Shown here piece after piece: positions 32,844 through 40,363 of a DNA stretch of 64,000 nucleotides. This DNA comes from Bosea sp. NBC_00550 (lineage in GTDB: Bacteria > Pseudomonadota > Alphaproteobacteria > Rhizobiales > Beijerinckiaceae). A program made the translations under genes and the position numbers. Each line of letters opens with the position of its first letter. Positions within the stretch are counted from its first letter, which is position 1. Under the pieces are notes generated by a model. That model had not been told where the DNA came from and did not search any database. It was given only the letters and a program-made list of their open reading frames with translations. The DNA lies in assembly GCF_026020075.1 (NCBI RefSeq), contig NZ_CP102772.1, positions 3,260,501-3,324,500 on the forward strand. The letters run 5' to 3'.

Positions 32844-34744
32844 CGCACGCCCTCCACAGCCAGCCGGGCCGGGATCGCGCCATCATCGGTGTGCTGCGCA
32901 TCGCGCCGCCGCTCCCGCAGCGCCAGCAGGCCGCCGACGAGACCGCGCGGGAAGAGCACGACCAGCAGCACGATCGACAGCCCCAGCATGAACCGCCAGT
33001 ACATCGTCAGCTTCATCAGCTGCTCGCTCAGGCCCGCGAAGGCAAAGGCGCCTATGATCGGGCCGGACACCGTCTGCACGCCGCCGAGCAGGACCATCAG
33101 CAGCGCGTCGACCGAGCGCGGGATCGCCATGTAGGTCGGGAAGACCGAGCCCTTGAAGAAGGCGAACAGGCCCCCCGCGATGCCAGCCGAGAAGGCCGCG
33201 ACGGTGAACGCCACCCACTGCACGCGCATCACGTCGATGCCGATGGCCTCGGCGCGCAGCGGATTGTCGCGCGCCGCCCTGAGCGCGTAGCCAAGCGGCG
33301 AGAACACGGCGAAGCGCAGCGCGATGATGCAGATCGCGCACACCACCAGGGCCAGATAGTAGTACGCCGTCTTCGAAACCGCCCAGGGCGACGGCCAGAC
33401 GCCGAGGATGCCGTTGTCACCGCCGGTGAGATCGACCCACTGGAAGGCCGTCGCCCAGGAGATCTGCGCGAAGGCGAGCGTCAGCATGGCGAGATACACA
33501 CCGGACAGCCTGACGCAGAACCAGCCGAAGACCACGCCGGCGATGCCCGCCAGGAATGGCGCAATGATCAGCGCCGGCTCCATCGGGGCCCCCAGCCATT
33601 TCACCGCCAGCGCCGAGCCATAAGCGCCGAGGCCGAAATAGGCGGCGTGGCCGAACGAGGCCATGCCGCCCGGCCCCATCATGAAATGCAGCGATGCGGC
33701 GAAGAGCGCGAAGATGACGAGTTCGGTCAGCGTCAGCAGCAGATAGTCGGGCGTCGCCAGCGGAGCGAGCACGAGCAGGATCAGGGCGGCGAGCCCGGCC
33801 AGCTTCGTCGCGCGGTCGGCGGGCGTCAGCAAGGGCTCGGCTGCGGCCGGGCCGCGCGCATGGCCGACCGGGCGCTTGCCCATCAACCCGTAGGGCTTGA
33901 TGACCAGAACCACCGCCATGACCAGGAAGACGAGAACGAGCGTGATCTTGGGGAAGATCAGGATGCCAAAGGCATGCAGGATCCCGATCAGCACGGCAGC
34001 GAGATAAGCGCCGGTCACGCTGCCGAGCCCGCCGACCACCACGACCACGAAGGCCTCGGAGATCATCGCGAGGTCCATGTGCAGGGTCACGGCCTCGCGC
34101 GGCAGTTGCAGGGCGCCGCCGAAGCCGGCGAGCATCGCGCCGAAGGCGAAGACGGAGGTGAACAGGAGCCGCTGGTTGACGCCGAGCGCGCCGACCATGT
34201 CGCGGTCCTGCGTCGCGGCCCGCACAAGCGTGCCCCAGCGCGTCTTCTGGAACAGGAACCAGAGCACCGCGAGCACGGCCGGCCCGACCGCGATCAGGAA
34301 CAGCTCGTAGGTCGGGAAGCGGTTGTCGAAGAGCACGACGAAGCTGCGGAAGCCGGGCGCACGCGGCCCCAGCTTGTCCTCGGCGCCCCAGGTGGCCAGC
34401 GCGATGTCTTGGATCATCAGCACGACGCCGAAGGTCGCGAGCAACTGGAAGAGCTCCGGCGCCTGGTAGATGCGGCGCAGGATCGTGACCTCCATCAGCA
34501 GACCGACGACCGCAACCAAAAGGGCCGCAAGCACCACGCCACCCCAGAAACCGAGCGCGTCGCCGGGGCCGAACCAGGTCACCAGCGTCCAGGCCAGATA
34601 GGCGCCCAGCATGTAGAGGGAGCCATGCGCGAAATTCACGATACGGGTGACGCCGAAAATGATCGACAGCCCCGATGCGACGAGAAACAGAGACGATGCG
34701 GAGGCAAGTCCGTTCAGCGTCTGCGTGAGAATGAGATCGAACAT
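32840..34744 (-). CDS. Fused LivH-LivM permease, second system
   Basis: 634 residues starting MFDLILTQTLNGLASASSLFLVASGLSIIFG. The LivH half (about 1-295) has IVNFAHGSLYMLGAYLAW, ATQDRDMVGALGVN and GGLGSVTGAYLAAVLIG. The LivM half (about 320-610) has GPGGMASFGHAAYFGLGAYGSALA, LRAARDNPLRAEAIGID and GGVQTVSGPIIGAFAFAG. The same fusion is found in the first importer, but the sequences differ clearly, so they are not recent copies. It forms the inner-membrane channel. Confidence 0.93.
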   Translation of the reverse strand: MFDLILTQTLNGLASASSLFLVASGLSIIFGVTRIVNFAHGSLYMLGAYLAWTLVTWFGPGDALGFWGGVVLAALLVAVVGLLMEVTILRRIYQAPELFQLLATFGVVLMIQDIALATWGAEDKLGPRAPGFRSFVVLFDNRFPTYELFLIAVGPAVLAVLWFLFQKTRWGTLVRAATQDRDMVGALGVNQRLLFTSVFAFGAMLAGFGGALQLPREAVTLHMDLAMISEAFVVVVVGGLGSVTGAYLAAVLIGILHAFGILIFPKITLVLVFLVMAVVLVIKPYGLMGKRPVGHARGPAAAEPLLTPADRATKLAGLAALILLVLAPLATPDYLLLTLTELVIFALFAASLHFMMGPGGMASFGHAAYFGLGAYGSALAVKWLGAPMEPALIIAPFLAGIAGVVFGWFCVRLSGVYLAMLTLAFAQISWATAFQWVDLTGGDNGILGVWPSPWAVSKTAYYYLALVVCAICIIALRFAVFSPLGYALRAARDNPLRAEAIGIDVMRVQWVAFTVAAFSAGIAGGLFAFFKGSVFPTYMAIPRSVDALLMVLLGGVQTVSGPIIGAFAFAGLSEQLMKLTMYWRFMLGLSIVLLVVLFPRGLVGGLLALRERRRDAQHTDDGAIPARLAVEGVR

Positions 34745-34887
34745 GAGGACCTCGCCTTCGGGCAGTATACGACACTGGCCCCGCCGGCACGTTAGGCCAC
34801 GACGGAGGCGATCGCAGAGCAGAAGGTTTGAGACGACATCCCGGACGGATCAGCCCGTCCGGGAACCGGCTATGTGGCGGCTGAGCC

Positions 34888-36105
34888 TCACCCGGCGGGG
34901 CGCATGGCTTTCACGACATCGTCGCTCGGCAGGTACTTCGCGCCGTCGCGATAGCTCCAGTCGATCATCGTGCCCTTGCCGTTCCTCACCGCCGTCTTGC
35001 CGACGAAGGCGCCGAGCGTCGACTGATGGTCGACGGCGCGGTACTCGGCCGTGCCGAAGGCGGATGGGAATTTGAGCCCCTTCATCGCGTCGATCAGCTT
35101 CTCGTTGTCGGTCGTACCGGCCTTGGCCAGTGCCGCCGCGATCGAGTTCATCGTGTCGAAGCCGACGACCGAGCCCAGCCGCGGATAGTCGTTGTACTTC
35201 GCCTTGTAGGCGTCGCGGAACTTGACGTGCTCCGGCGTCTGCAGATCGGCATGCGGGTAGCCCGTCACGATCCAGCCTTCCGGCGTCTCGGCGCCGAGCG
35301 GATCGAGATATTCCGGCTCGCCGGTCAGCATCGAGACAACGGCGCGCCCCTCGAACAGGCCGCGCGTATTGCCCTGGCGCACCAGATTGGTCAGGTCGGC
35401 AGCGAAAGTGACATTGAAGATCGCGTCGGGCTTGGCCGCTTCCAAGGCCTGGACCGTGGCGCCGGCATCGATGCGGCCGAGCGCGGGGAACTGCTCGGCG
35501 ACGAACTCGACATCGGGCCGCGCCTTCTTCAGCAGTTCCTTGAACCACTTCACCGCCGACTGGCCGTATTCGTAGTTCGGCGCGACGATCGCCCATTTCT
35601 TGGCCGGCAGCTTCGCGGCTTCCTCGACCAGCATCGCGGCCTGCATATAGGTCGAGGGGCGCAGCCGGAAGGTGTAGCGATTGCCCTTTGACCAGACGAG
35701 AGCATCCGAGAGCGGCTCGGACGCGGCGTAGAGCCGCTTGTTCTGAGCCGCGAAATCGGCGATCGCGAGGCCGACATTGGACAGGAAGCCGCCCGAGAGC
35801 AGGTCGACCTTCTCGGCATTGATGAGGTCGCCGGCATGGCGCACCGCGTCCTCCGGCTTGCCGGCATCGTCGCGGAAGATCGTCTCGAGCTTGCGGCCGA
35901 GCACGCCACCGGCGGCATTGACCTGATCCTGAGCCAGTTCCCAGCCCTGGCGATAGGGTTTCAGGAAGGCCGGCTGGGCCGTGTAGCTGTTGATCTCGCC
36001 GATCTTGATGGTGCCGCTGCCCTGTGCCCGAACGAGCGAGGGAGCAGCCATGGCTGCTGCGCCTGCGGAGGCGGCGGCTAGAAAGCGTCTGCGGTCTATC
36101 GTCAT
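34888..36105 (-). CDS. Liv-type ABC importer binding protein, second system
   Basis: 405 residues starting MTIDRRRFLAAASAGAAAMAAPSLVRAQG, a twin-arginine-style signal peptide (RRRFL), so it may be exported folded. Mature text IKIGEINSYTAQPAFLKPYRQGWELAQDQVNAAGGVLGRKLETIFRDDAGKPEDAVRHAGDLI is the LivJ-like family, in the subgroup often annotated for amides or aromatic acids. AGGGGAA lies before the ATG. It is divergent from the 6-hydroxynicotinate reductase operon across a 533-bp region, supporting a role in uptake of a nicotinate-type substrate, though this is inferred from position. Confidence 0.9.
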   Translation of the reverse strand: MTIDRRRFLAAASAGAAAMAAPSLVRAQGSGTIKIGEINSYTAQPAFLKPYRQGWELAQDQVNAAGGVLGRKLETIFRDDAGKPEDAVRHAGDLINAEKVDLLSGGFLSNVGLAIADFAAQNKRLYAASEPLSDALVWSKGNRYTFRLRPSTYMQAAMLVEEAAKLPAKKWAIVAPNYEYGQSAVKWFKELLKKARPDVEFVAEQFPALGRIDAGATVQALEAAKPDAIFNVTFAADLTNLVRQGNTRGLFEGRAVVSMLTGEPEYLDPLGAETPEGWIVTGYPHADLQTPEHVKFRDAYKAKYNDYPRLGSVVGFDTMNSIAAALAKAGTTDNEKLIDAMKGLKFPSAFGTAEYRAVDHQSTLGAFVGKTAVRNGKGTMIDWSYRDGAKYLPSDDVVKAMRPAG

Positions 36106-36638
36106 CGCTGTTCCCCTCGTTCTTGCTTCAGATGCGCGGCGCCTATTCGGTCCCTTCGTCGCTGGCAGGTTCCTCCATGCCGGCTTCAAAGGGCTTTATC
36201 GCGGTCGTCTCGTGCAACTGAATTGTTTGTGCACCTACGAATTTGATGGGGTCCAAAATTCTTGTCAACCTATAATAATTCTGCCCGCTGCCCGCATTGA
36301 AGGCAGCCGCCGCGGGCAAGCGGGCGGCACTCAACGCCGGAAGGCGGCTAAGGTCGCCGTCCCCGCATGGCGTCGCAATGCTCCGGCAGCGCTGAGGACT
36401 CACCGAACGTTGCTGGGCTTCTAGCGCTTCCGCCCGGCGGGCGCGATGCAAAATTGGGCATGCGGCCATCCTCATGCGTTCATGCCGGCCCGCGCCCGGT
36501 AGCCGATGCAACCGGGACCGCCAGCCCCCGGACTACGCGGGTGTCTTGTCCCACTGTTGACGGGCTCCCGTTCGTTCGCTTACATTGTTTGCATACAAAC
36601 AATAACAATCTGCGCCGCCGGCGCGAGGGGTACGAGCT
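36106..36638. other. Divergent regulatory region between the importer and 6-hydroxynicotinate reductase
   Basis: About 530 bp with no supported gene. The reductase side contains the clear palindrome at 36584-36603. The importer side has an ATTGTTTGT half-site near 36222-36230 followed by TACGAAT, which looks like an over-spaced or decayed form of the same motif. AT-rich text around 36260-36285 (CAACCTATAATAATTC) may hold a promoter element. Confidence 0.5.
36584..36603. promoter_or_regulatory. Palindromic operator before the 6-hydroxynicotinate reductase operon
   Basis: Perfect 8-bp arms ATTGTTTG and CAAACAAT around CATA, 35 bp before the reductase start codon. It shares the TTYG-N4-CRAA plan with sites at 44461-44476 (CATTCG-TATG-CGAATG) and 45837-45854 (TCGTTTG-TGTA-CGAACAA). 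Likely bound by the MarR regulator at 30624, as inferred. Confidence 0.65.
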
Positions 36639-38123
36639 ATGGCCTCAGACGTGACAACCGCCGCCGTGGACGACAAGATTCGCTGCGATGCCTGCCCCGT
36701 CATGTGCTTCATCAAGCCCGGTGCGGTCGGCGCCTGCGACCGCTACGGCAATGTCGACGGCGCGCTCGTGCGCGTCGATCCGCATGTCGTTCTCGGCCGG
36801 ACCATCGACCAGGGCGGCGAGGTCGTGCCCTTTGCGGGCGAGCGCGAGTGGAGCGGGGACATCCTCAATCCGCGCGGCACCTTCATCACCGCCATCGGCG
36901 CCGGCACGACCTATCCGGACTACAAGCCCGCGCCCTTCATCATTTCCTCGGAGGTCGACGGCGTCGACATGGTCACGGTCGTGACCGAGGGAATCTTCAG
37001 CTATTGCGGCGTGAAGATCAAAATCGACACCGACCGCTTCCTCGGCCCCGAGACCGCGACGGTGCGTGTCGAGGGCGAGGCCGTCGGCCACGTCACCACA
37101 GGCGAATACGGCTCGCAGATGCTCTCGCTCGGCGGTGTGCACCACCTCACCGGCGGTTCGAAGAAGGAGGGCCGCGTCACCTGCGACGCGCTGCTCCAGC
37201 TCTGCAACGGCAAGGCGGTCGAGCTGGCGATCGACGGCGGCGAGACGGTCGTCGTGCAGGCCGGACAACCGCCGATCGTCAACGGCATTCCGGAAAGCCG
37301 GATGCGCGTCGGCTGCGGCTCGGCCACCATCGGCATCTTCGCCAGGCAGTGGCACGGCAAGGTCGACGAGGTCGTCGTCGTCGACGACCACATCACCGGC
37401 GTCCTCTCCGAGCACCAGGCCGGCAAATTGCTTGGCATGGAGCCGACCGGCCTCAAGATGAAGGGCCGCCGGTCGACGCCCGGCCGCTATTTCCAGGTGG
37501 CGCAGCCCGGCACCGGCTGGGGCGGCACCAATATCAGCGATCCGCTGACCATCCTCGGCCCGTTCGACCCCAAGGTCGCACGTCCGGGCCTGCGCCTGCT
37601 CATGGTCTCGACCACCGGCGAGCATGCCGCCTATTATGAGCTCGACGATGAGCTGAACCCGGTGGAGATGGATATTCCCGCACCGCTGCGCGAGCCGGTC
37701 GACCGCATCGCGGAGAACTGCGAGCCTGCGCTGTCGACGGTGCTGTTCATCGGTGGCGCCGGCGGCTCGCTGCGCGCCGGAGTCACCGAGAATCCGGTGC
37801 GGCTGACGCGTTCGGTCAAGGATTCGCTGACCTATGTCACCTGCGGTGGTGCCCCGGTCTATATCTGGCCGGGCGGCGGCATCACCTTCATGGTCGATGT
37901 CACGCGCCTGCCGGAGAACGCCTTCGGCTACGTCCCGACGCCCGCGCTGGTCGCGCCGCTGGAATTCACCATGAAGCTCTCCGATTATCAGGAGCTCGGC
38001 GGCCATATGGACCATGTTCAGCCGCTCAGCCTGCTCAAGAGCGAGGGGCGCCTCCAGCTCCCGCAGCGGCAGGACAATCCCTGGCCCTTCGCGCCGCAAA
38101 AGACACGGCGCTCTCACGGATAG
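36639..38123 (+). CDS. hnr: 6-hydroxynicotinate reductase
   Basis: 494 residues. It matches the family of Eubacterium barkeri 6-hydroxynicotinate reductase (EC 1.3.7.1), which reduces 6-hydroxynicotinate to 1,4,5,6-tetrahydro-6-oxonicotinate with reduced ferredoxin. The N-terminus has Fe-S ligands Cys16-x2-Cys19-x3-Cys23-x9-Cys33 (RCDACPVMCFIKPGAVGACDRYGN). Later text includes GEYGSQMLSLGGVHHLTGGSKKEGR, CGSATIGIFARQW, GTGWGGTNISDP and VWPGGGITFMVDV in the form YIWPGGGITFMVDV. It heads an operon with UPF0280 and two PF06684 genes. The ferredoxin and reductase encoded at 45.9-47.1 kb are candidate electron donors. The recognition is by recall of the family, not by a search. Confidence 0.85.
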   Translation: MASDVTTAAVDDKIRCDACPVMCFIKPGAVGACDRYGNVDGALVRVDPHVVLGRTIDQGGEVVPFAGEREWSGDILNPRGTFITAIGAGTTYPDYKPAPFIISSEVDGVDMVTVVTEGIFSYCGVKIKIDTDRFLGPETATVRVEGEAVGHVTTGEYGSQMLSLGGVHHLTGGSKKEGRVTCDALLQLCNGKAVELAIDGGETVVVQAGQPPIVNGIPESRMRVGCGSATIGIFARQWHGKVDEVVVVDDHITGVLSEHQAGKLLGMEPTGLKMKGRRSTPGRYFQVAQPGTGWGGTNISDPLTILGPFDPKVARPGLRLLMVSTTGEHAAYYELDDELNPVEMDIPAPLREPVDRIAENCEPALSTVLFIGGAGGSLRAGVTENPVRLTRSVKDSLTYVTCGGAPVYIWPGGGITFMVDVTRLPENAFGYVPTPALVAPLEFTMKLSDYQELGGHMDHVQPLSLLKSEGRLQLPQRQDNPWPFAPQKTRRSHG

Positions 38124-38128
38124 CGGAC

Positions 38129-39013
38129 ATGTTCGAACGGCCCTCGATGCGCTTCCTGCCGGATGGCAAGCGCCTGCTGCTGCAGCAGGGGCCGATCGAC
38201 CTCGTCATCCAGGCGACCGGAGAGGATTCCGCCGCTCAGGCAGCCTATGAGGCTGCCGGCCGCCGTTTCGACGGGCTGCTGGCCAAGCTTTGCGGCGAAC
38301 TCTCCCTGCTGCGCAGCCGCGTCACGAGCCAAAGCCCGGTTCCGGACGGCGAGGTCGCCCGGCGCATGCACGCAGCGGTCCTGCCCTTTGCCGTCGATAC
38401 CTTCATCACGCCGATGGCTGCGGTCGCCGGCTCGGTCGCCGAGGAAATCCTCGGCGCGATGGTCTGCACTGCCCCGCTGCGGCGCGCCTTCGTCAACAAT
38501 GGCGGCGACATCGCATTGCATCTGACCGAGGGCGAGCATGTCCGCGTGGGGCTCGTCGACCGACCGGAACAGCCAAGCCTGTTCGGCACGACGACGATTT
38601 CCGCCACGGACGGCATCCACGGCATCGCGACCAGCGGCTATCCCGGCCGCAGCTTCTCCCGCGGGATCGCGGAAGCGGTGACGGTGCTGGCGCGTACAGC
38701 CGCCATGGCCGATGCCGCCGCGACCGTGATTGCCAATGCGGTGGACCTGCCCGGCCATCCGGCCATCGTCCGGATGCCCGCGAACGCGATCCACTCCGAC
38801 AGCGATCTGGGCAATATCCCGGTCACGCGCCATGTCGGCAGGCTTGCCGAGACCGAGATTCAAGACGCACTCGCTACCGGCCTGCGAGAAGCGAAGAGAT
38901 TGCAGGCGCTAGGCCTGATCCTGTCATGCGCCCTGCACCTCCAGGGCCGGAGCGAAACGCTCGCCTTGCCCGCACTTTCAGAAACCACATCGAGGAAACT
39001 GTCCCATGCCTGA
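38129..39013 (+). CDS. UPF0280 family protein (ApbE-like fold)
   Basis: 294 residues starting MFERPSMRFLPDGKRLLLQQGPIDLVIQATG. Family landmarks are VDTFITPMAAVAGSVAEEILGAM, AFVNNGGDIALHL, GIATSGYPGRSFSRGIAEAVTVLA and MADAAATVIANAVDLPGHP; the NNGGDI and DAAAT text echoes ApbE flavin transferases. It starts 5 bp after the reductase stop and overlaps the next gene by 8 bp. Its conserved place behind the reductase suggests a role in maturing it; from memory, the Eubacterium reductase carries covalently bound flavin, so a flavin-attaching function is an attractive but unproven idea. Confidence 0.85.
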   Translation: MFERPSMRFLPDGKRLLLQQGPIDLVIQATGEDSAAQAAYEAAGRRFDGLLAKLCGELSLLRSRVTSQSPVPDGEVARRMHAAVLPFAVDTFITPMAAVAGSVAEEILGAMVCTAPLRRAFVNNGGDIALHLTEGEHVRVGLVDRPEQPSLFGTTTISATDGIHGIATSGYPGRSFSRGIAEAVTVLARTAAMADAAATVIANAVDLPGHPAIVRMPANAIHSDSDLGNIPVTRHVGRLAETEIQDALATGLREAKRLQALGLILSCALHLQGRSETLALPALSETTSRKLSHA

Positions 39014-39590
39014 GATCGCCATCCGCAAGCTCGCAGTCGTCGTCGAGACGATCTTCCATGAAGGCGGCCCCGCTCCCGCTGCGCCGCTGAAGCGCGGCGC
39101 GGCTCTGGCCGTGATCGCCAACCCCTTCGCCGGCCGCTATGTCGCCGAGATCGCAGGCTTCATGGAGGATCTGAAGCCGCTCGGCCTTTCGCTGGCAACC
39201 CAGCTTCTCGATGCTCTCGGCGGCGATCCAAAGGCTATCGAAGGCTACGGCAAGGGCGCCATCGTCGGCGCGGCCGGCGAGCTGGAACATGGCGCTCTCT
39301 GGCATGCGCCGGGCGGCTATGCGATGCGCGAGATCCTCGGCGACGCCAAGGCGATCGTGGCCTCGACCAAGAAGGTCGGCGGCCCCGGCACCCGGCTCGA
39401 CATCCCCGTCACCCACATCAACGCATCCTATGTCCGCAGCCATTTCGATGCCTTCGAGGTCGGGCTGACCGATGCGCCGAAGGCCGATGAGCTGCTCTTC
39501 GCGCTGGTGATGACCACAGGCTCGCGCATTCATGCCCGCGTCGGGGGGCTGCAGGCCTCCGAGATCAAGGGAGAGGATGGCCTGCGATGA
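39006..39590 (+). CDS. Amino acid synthesis (PF06684-type) family protein, paralogue 1
   Basis: 194 residues: MPEIAIRKLAVVVETIFHEGGPAPAAPLKRGAALAVIANPFAGRYVAEIAGFMEDLKPLG, then GYGKGAIVGAAGELEHGALWH, AKAIVASTKKVGGPGTRLDIPVTHINASYVRSHFDAFEVG and ARVGGLQASEIKGEDGLR. The family is named for amino acid synthesis but its chemistry is not established to my knowledge. Two different paralogues in tandem suggest a heteromeric complex. It overlaps both neighbours, so expression is tightly coupled to the reductase. Confidence 0.82.
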   Translation: MPEIAIRKLAVVVETIFHEGGPAPAAPLKRGAALAVIANPFAGRYVAEIAGFMEDLKPLGLSLATQLLDALGGDPKAIEGYGKGAIVGAAGELEHGALWHAPGGYAMREILGDAKAIVASTKKVGGPGTRLDIPVTHINASYVRSHFDAFEVGLTDAPKADELLFALVMTTGSRIHARVGGLQASEIKGEDGLR

Positions 39591-40171
39591 GCGCAAGCAT
39601 CCGCAAGATCGTCACCATCACCGACGAAACCCGCTCGGAGATGGGCCGCCCGGTCGAGCCGGCCGTGCGTCGCGCCGCGGCGGTCGCCGTGATCGCCAAT
39701 CCGTTCGCCGGGCGCTACGAGGCAGACCTCGCGCCGATGATCGAGATCGGCGAGGAGCTGGGCGACCTGCTCGGCCGCCATGCGCTGGCGGCGCTGGGTA
39801 TCCCCGGCGAGCAGGTCGAGGGTTACGGCAAGGCGGCGGCCGTAGGCGAGAACGGCGAGCTGGAGCACGCCGCGGCGATCCTGCATCCCAAGCTTGGGAC
39901 GCCCTTGCGCAAGCTGCTCGGCAAGGCGCCGGCTCTCATCCCCTCCGCCAAGAAGCGCGGCTCGCTCGGCGTCGTGCTCGACGTGCCACTCGGCCACAAG
40001 ACGGCAGCCTATGTCCGCAGCCATTTCGACGGCATGGAGGTGCGCGTGCCCGACGCCCCGCGCGCCGACGAGATCATAGTCGCGGTGGTGCTGACCAGCG
40101 CCGGCCGCCCCCTGCCCCGCGTCGGTGGCTTGAAGACCGACGAGATCAAGGGCGAGGACGGGCTGCGCTGA
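39587..40171 (+). CDS. Amino acid synthesis (PF06684-type) family protein, paralogue 2
   Basis: 194 residues, the same length as paralogue 1 and clearly homologous: AAAVAVIANPFAGRYEADLAPMIEIGEELGDLLG, GYGKAAAVGENGELEHAAAILHPKLGTPLRKLLG, PLGHKTAAYVRSHFDGMEVRVPDAP and ending PRVGGLKTDEIKGEDGLR. ATGA overlap with paralogue 1. The two are diverged, roughly half identical by eye, so this is not a recent duplication. Last gene of the reductase operon. Possibly involved in handling the acyclic product or in cofactor assembly; unknown. Confidence 0.82.
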   Translation: MSASIRKIVTITDETRSEMGRPVEPAVRRAAAVAVIANPFAGRYEADLAPMIEIGEELGDLLGRHALAALGIPGEQVEGYGKAAAVGENGELEHAAAILHPKLGTPLRKLLGKAPALIPSAKKRGSLGVVLDVPLGHKTAAYVRSHFDGMEVRVPDAPRADEIIVAVVLTSAGRPLPRVGGLKTDEIKGEDGLR

Positions 40172-40189
40172 GGACAACGAACCTCCACT

Positions 40190-40337
40190 GTCATTCCGGG
40201 GCGCCGCGCAGCGGCGAGCCCGGAATCCAGAAGCGATGCATTCTGTCGAAAAAAGTAAATCGGCCAGAAGCGCCTTTTCGGGGCGGCCCATCGCTTCTGG
40301 GTTCCGGGCTCATTGCTGCGCAATGCCCCGGAATGAC
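40190..40337. repeat. Intergenic palindromic repeat element, copy 4 (long form)
   Basis: About 150 bp with outer arms GTCATTCCGG / CCGGAATGAC, middle arms CCAGAAGCGATG / CATCGCTTCTGG and further GC-rich inverted text. It stands between two convergent genes (PF06684 paralogue 2 and nicB). It differs in sequence from copies 1 and 3 but has the same plan and GTCATyCCGG ends. Confidence 0.65.
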
Positions 40338-40363
40338 GGCGGAGCCGGCCCGGGCCAGCACAG

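Noticed and set aside
32828..34795. A 655-codon open frame on the plus strand opposite the second LivHM gene
   Set aside because: Its text is a run of R, D, Q, E and H without family motifs, typical of the antisense of a GC-rich membrane-protein gene. The minus-strand permease is unmistakable.
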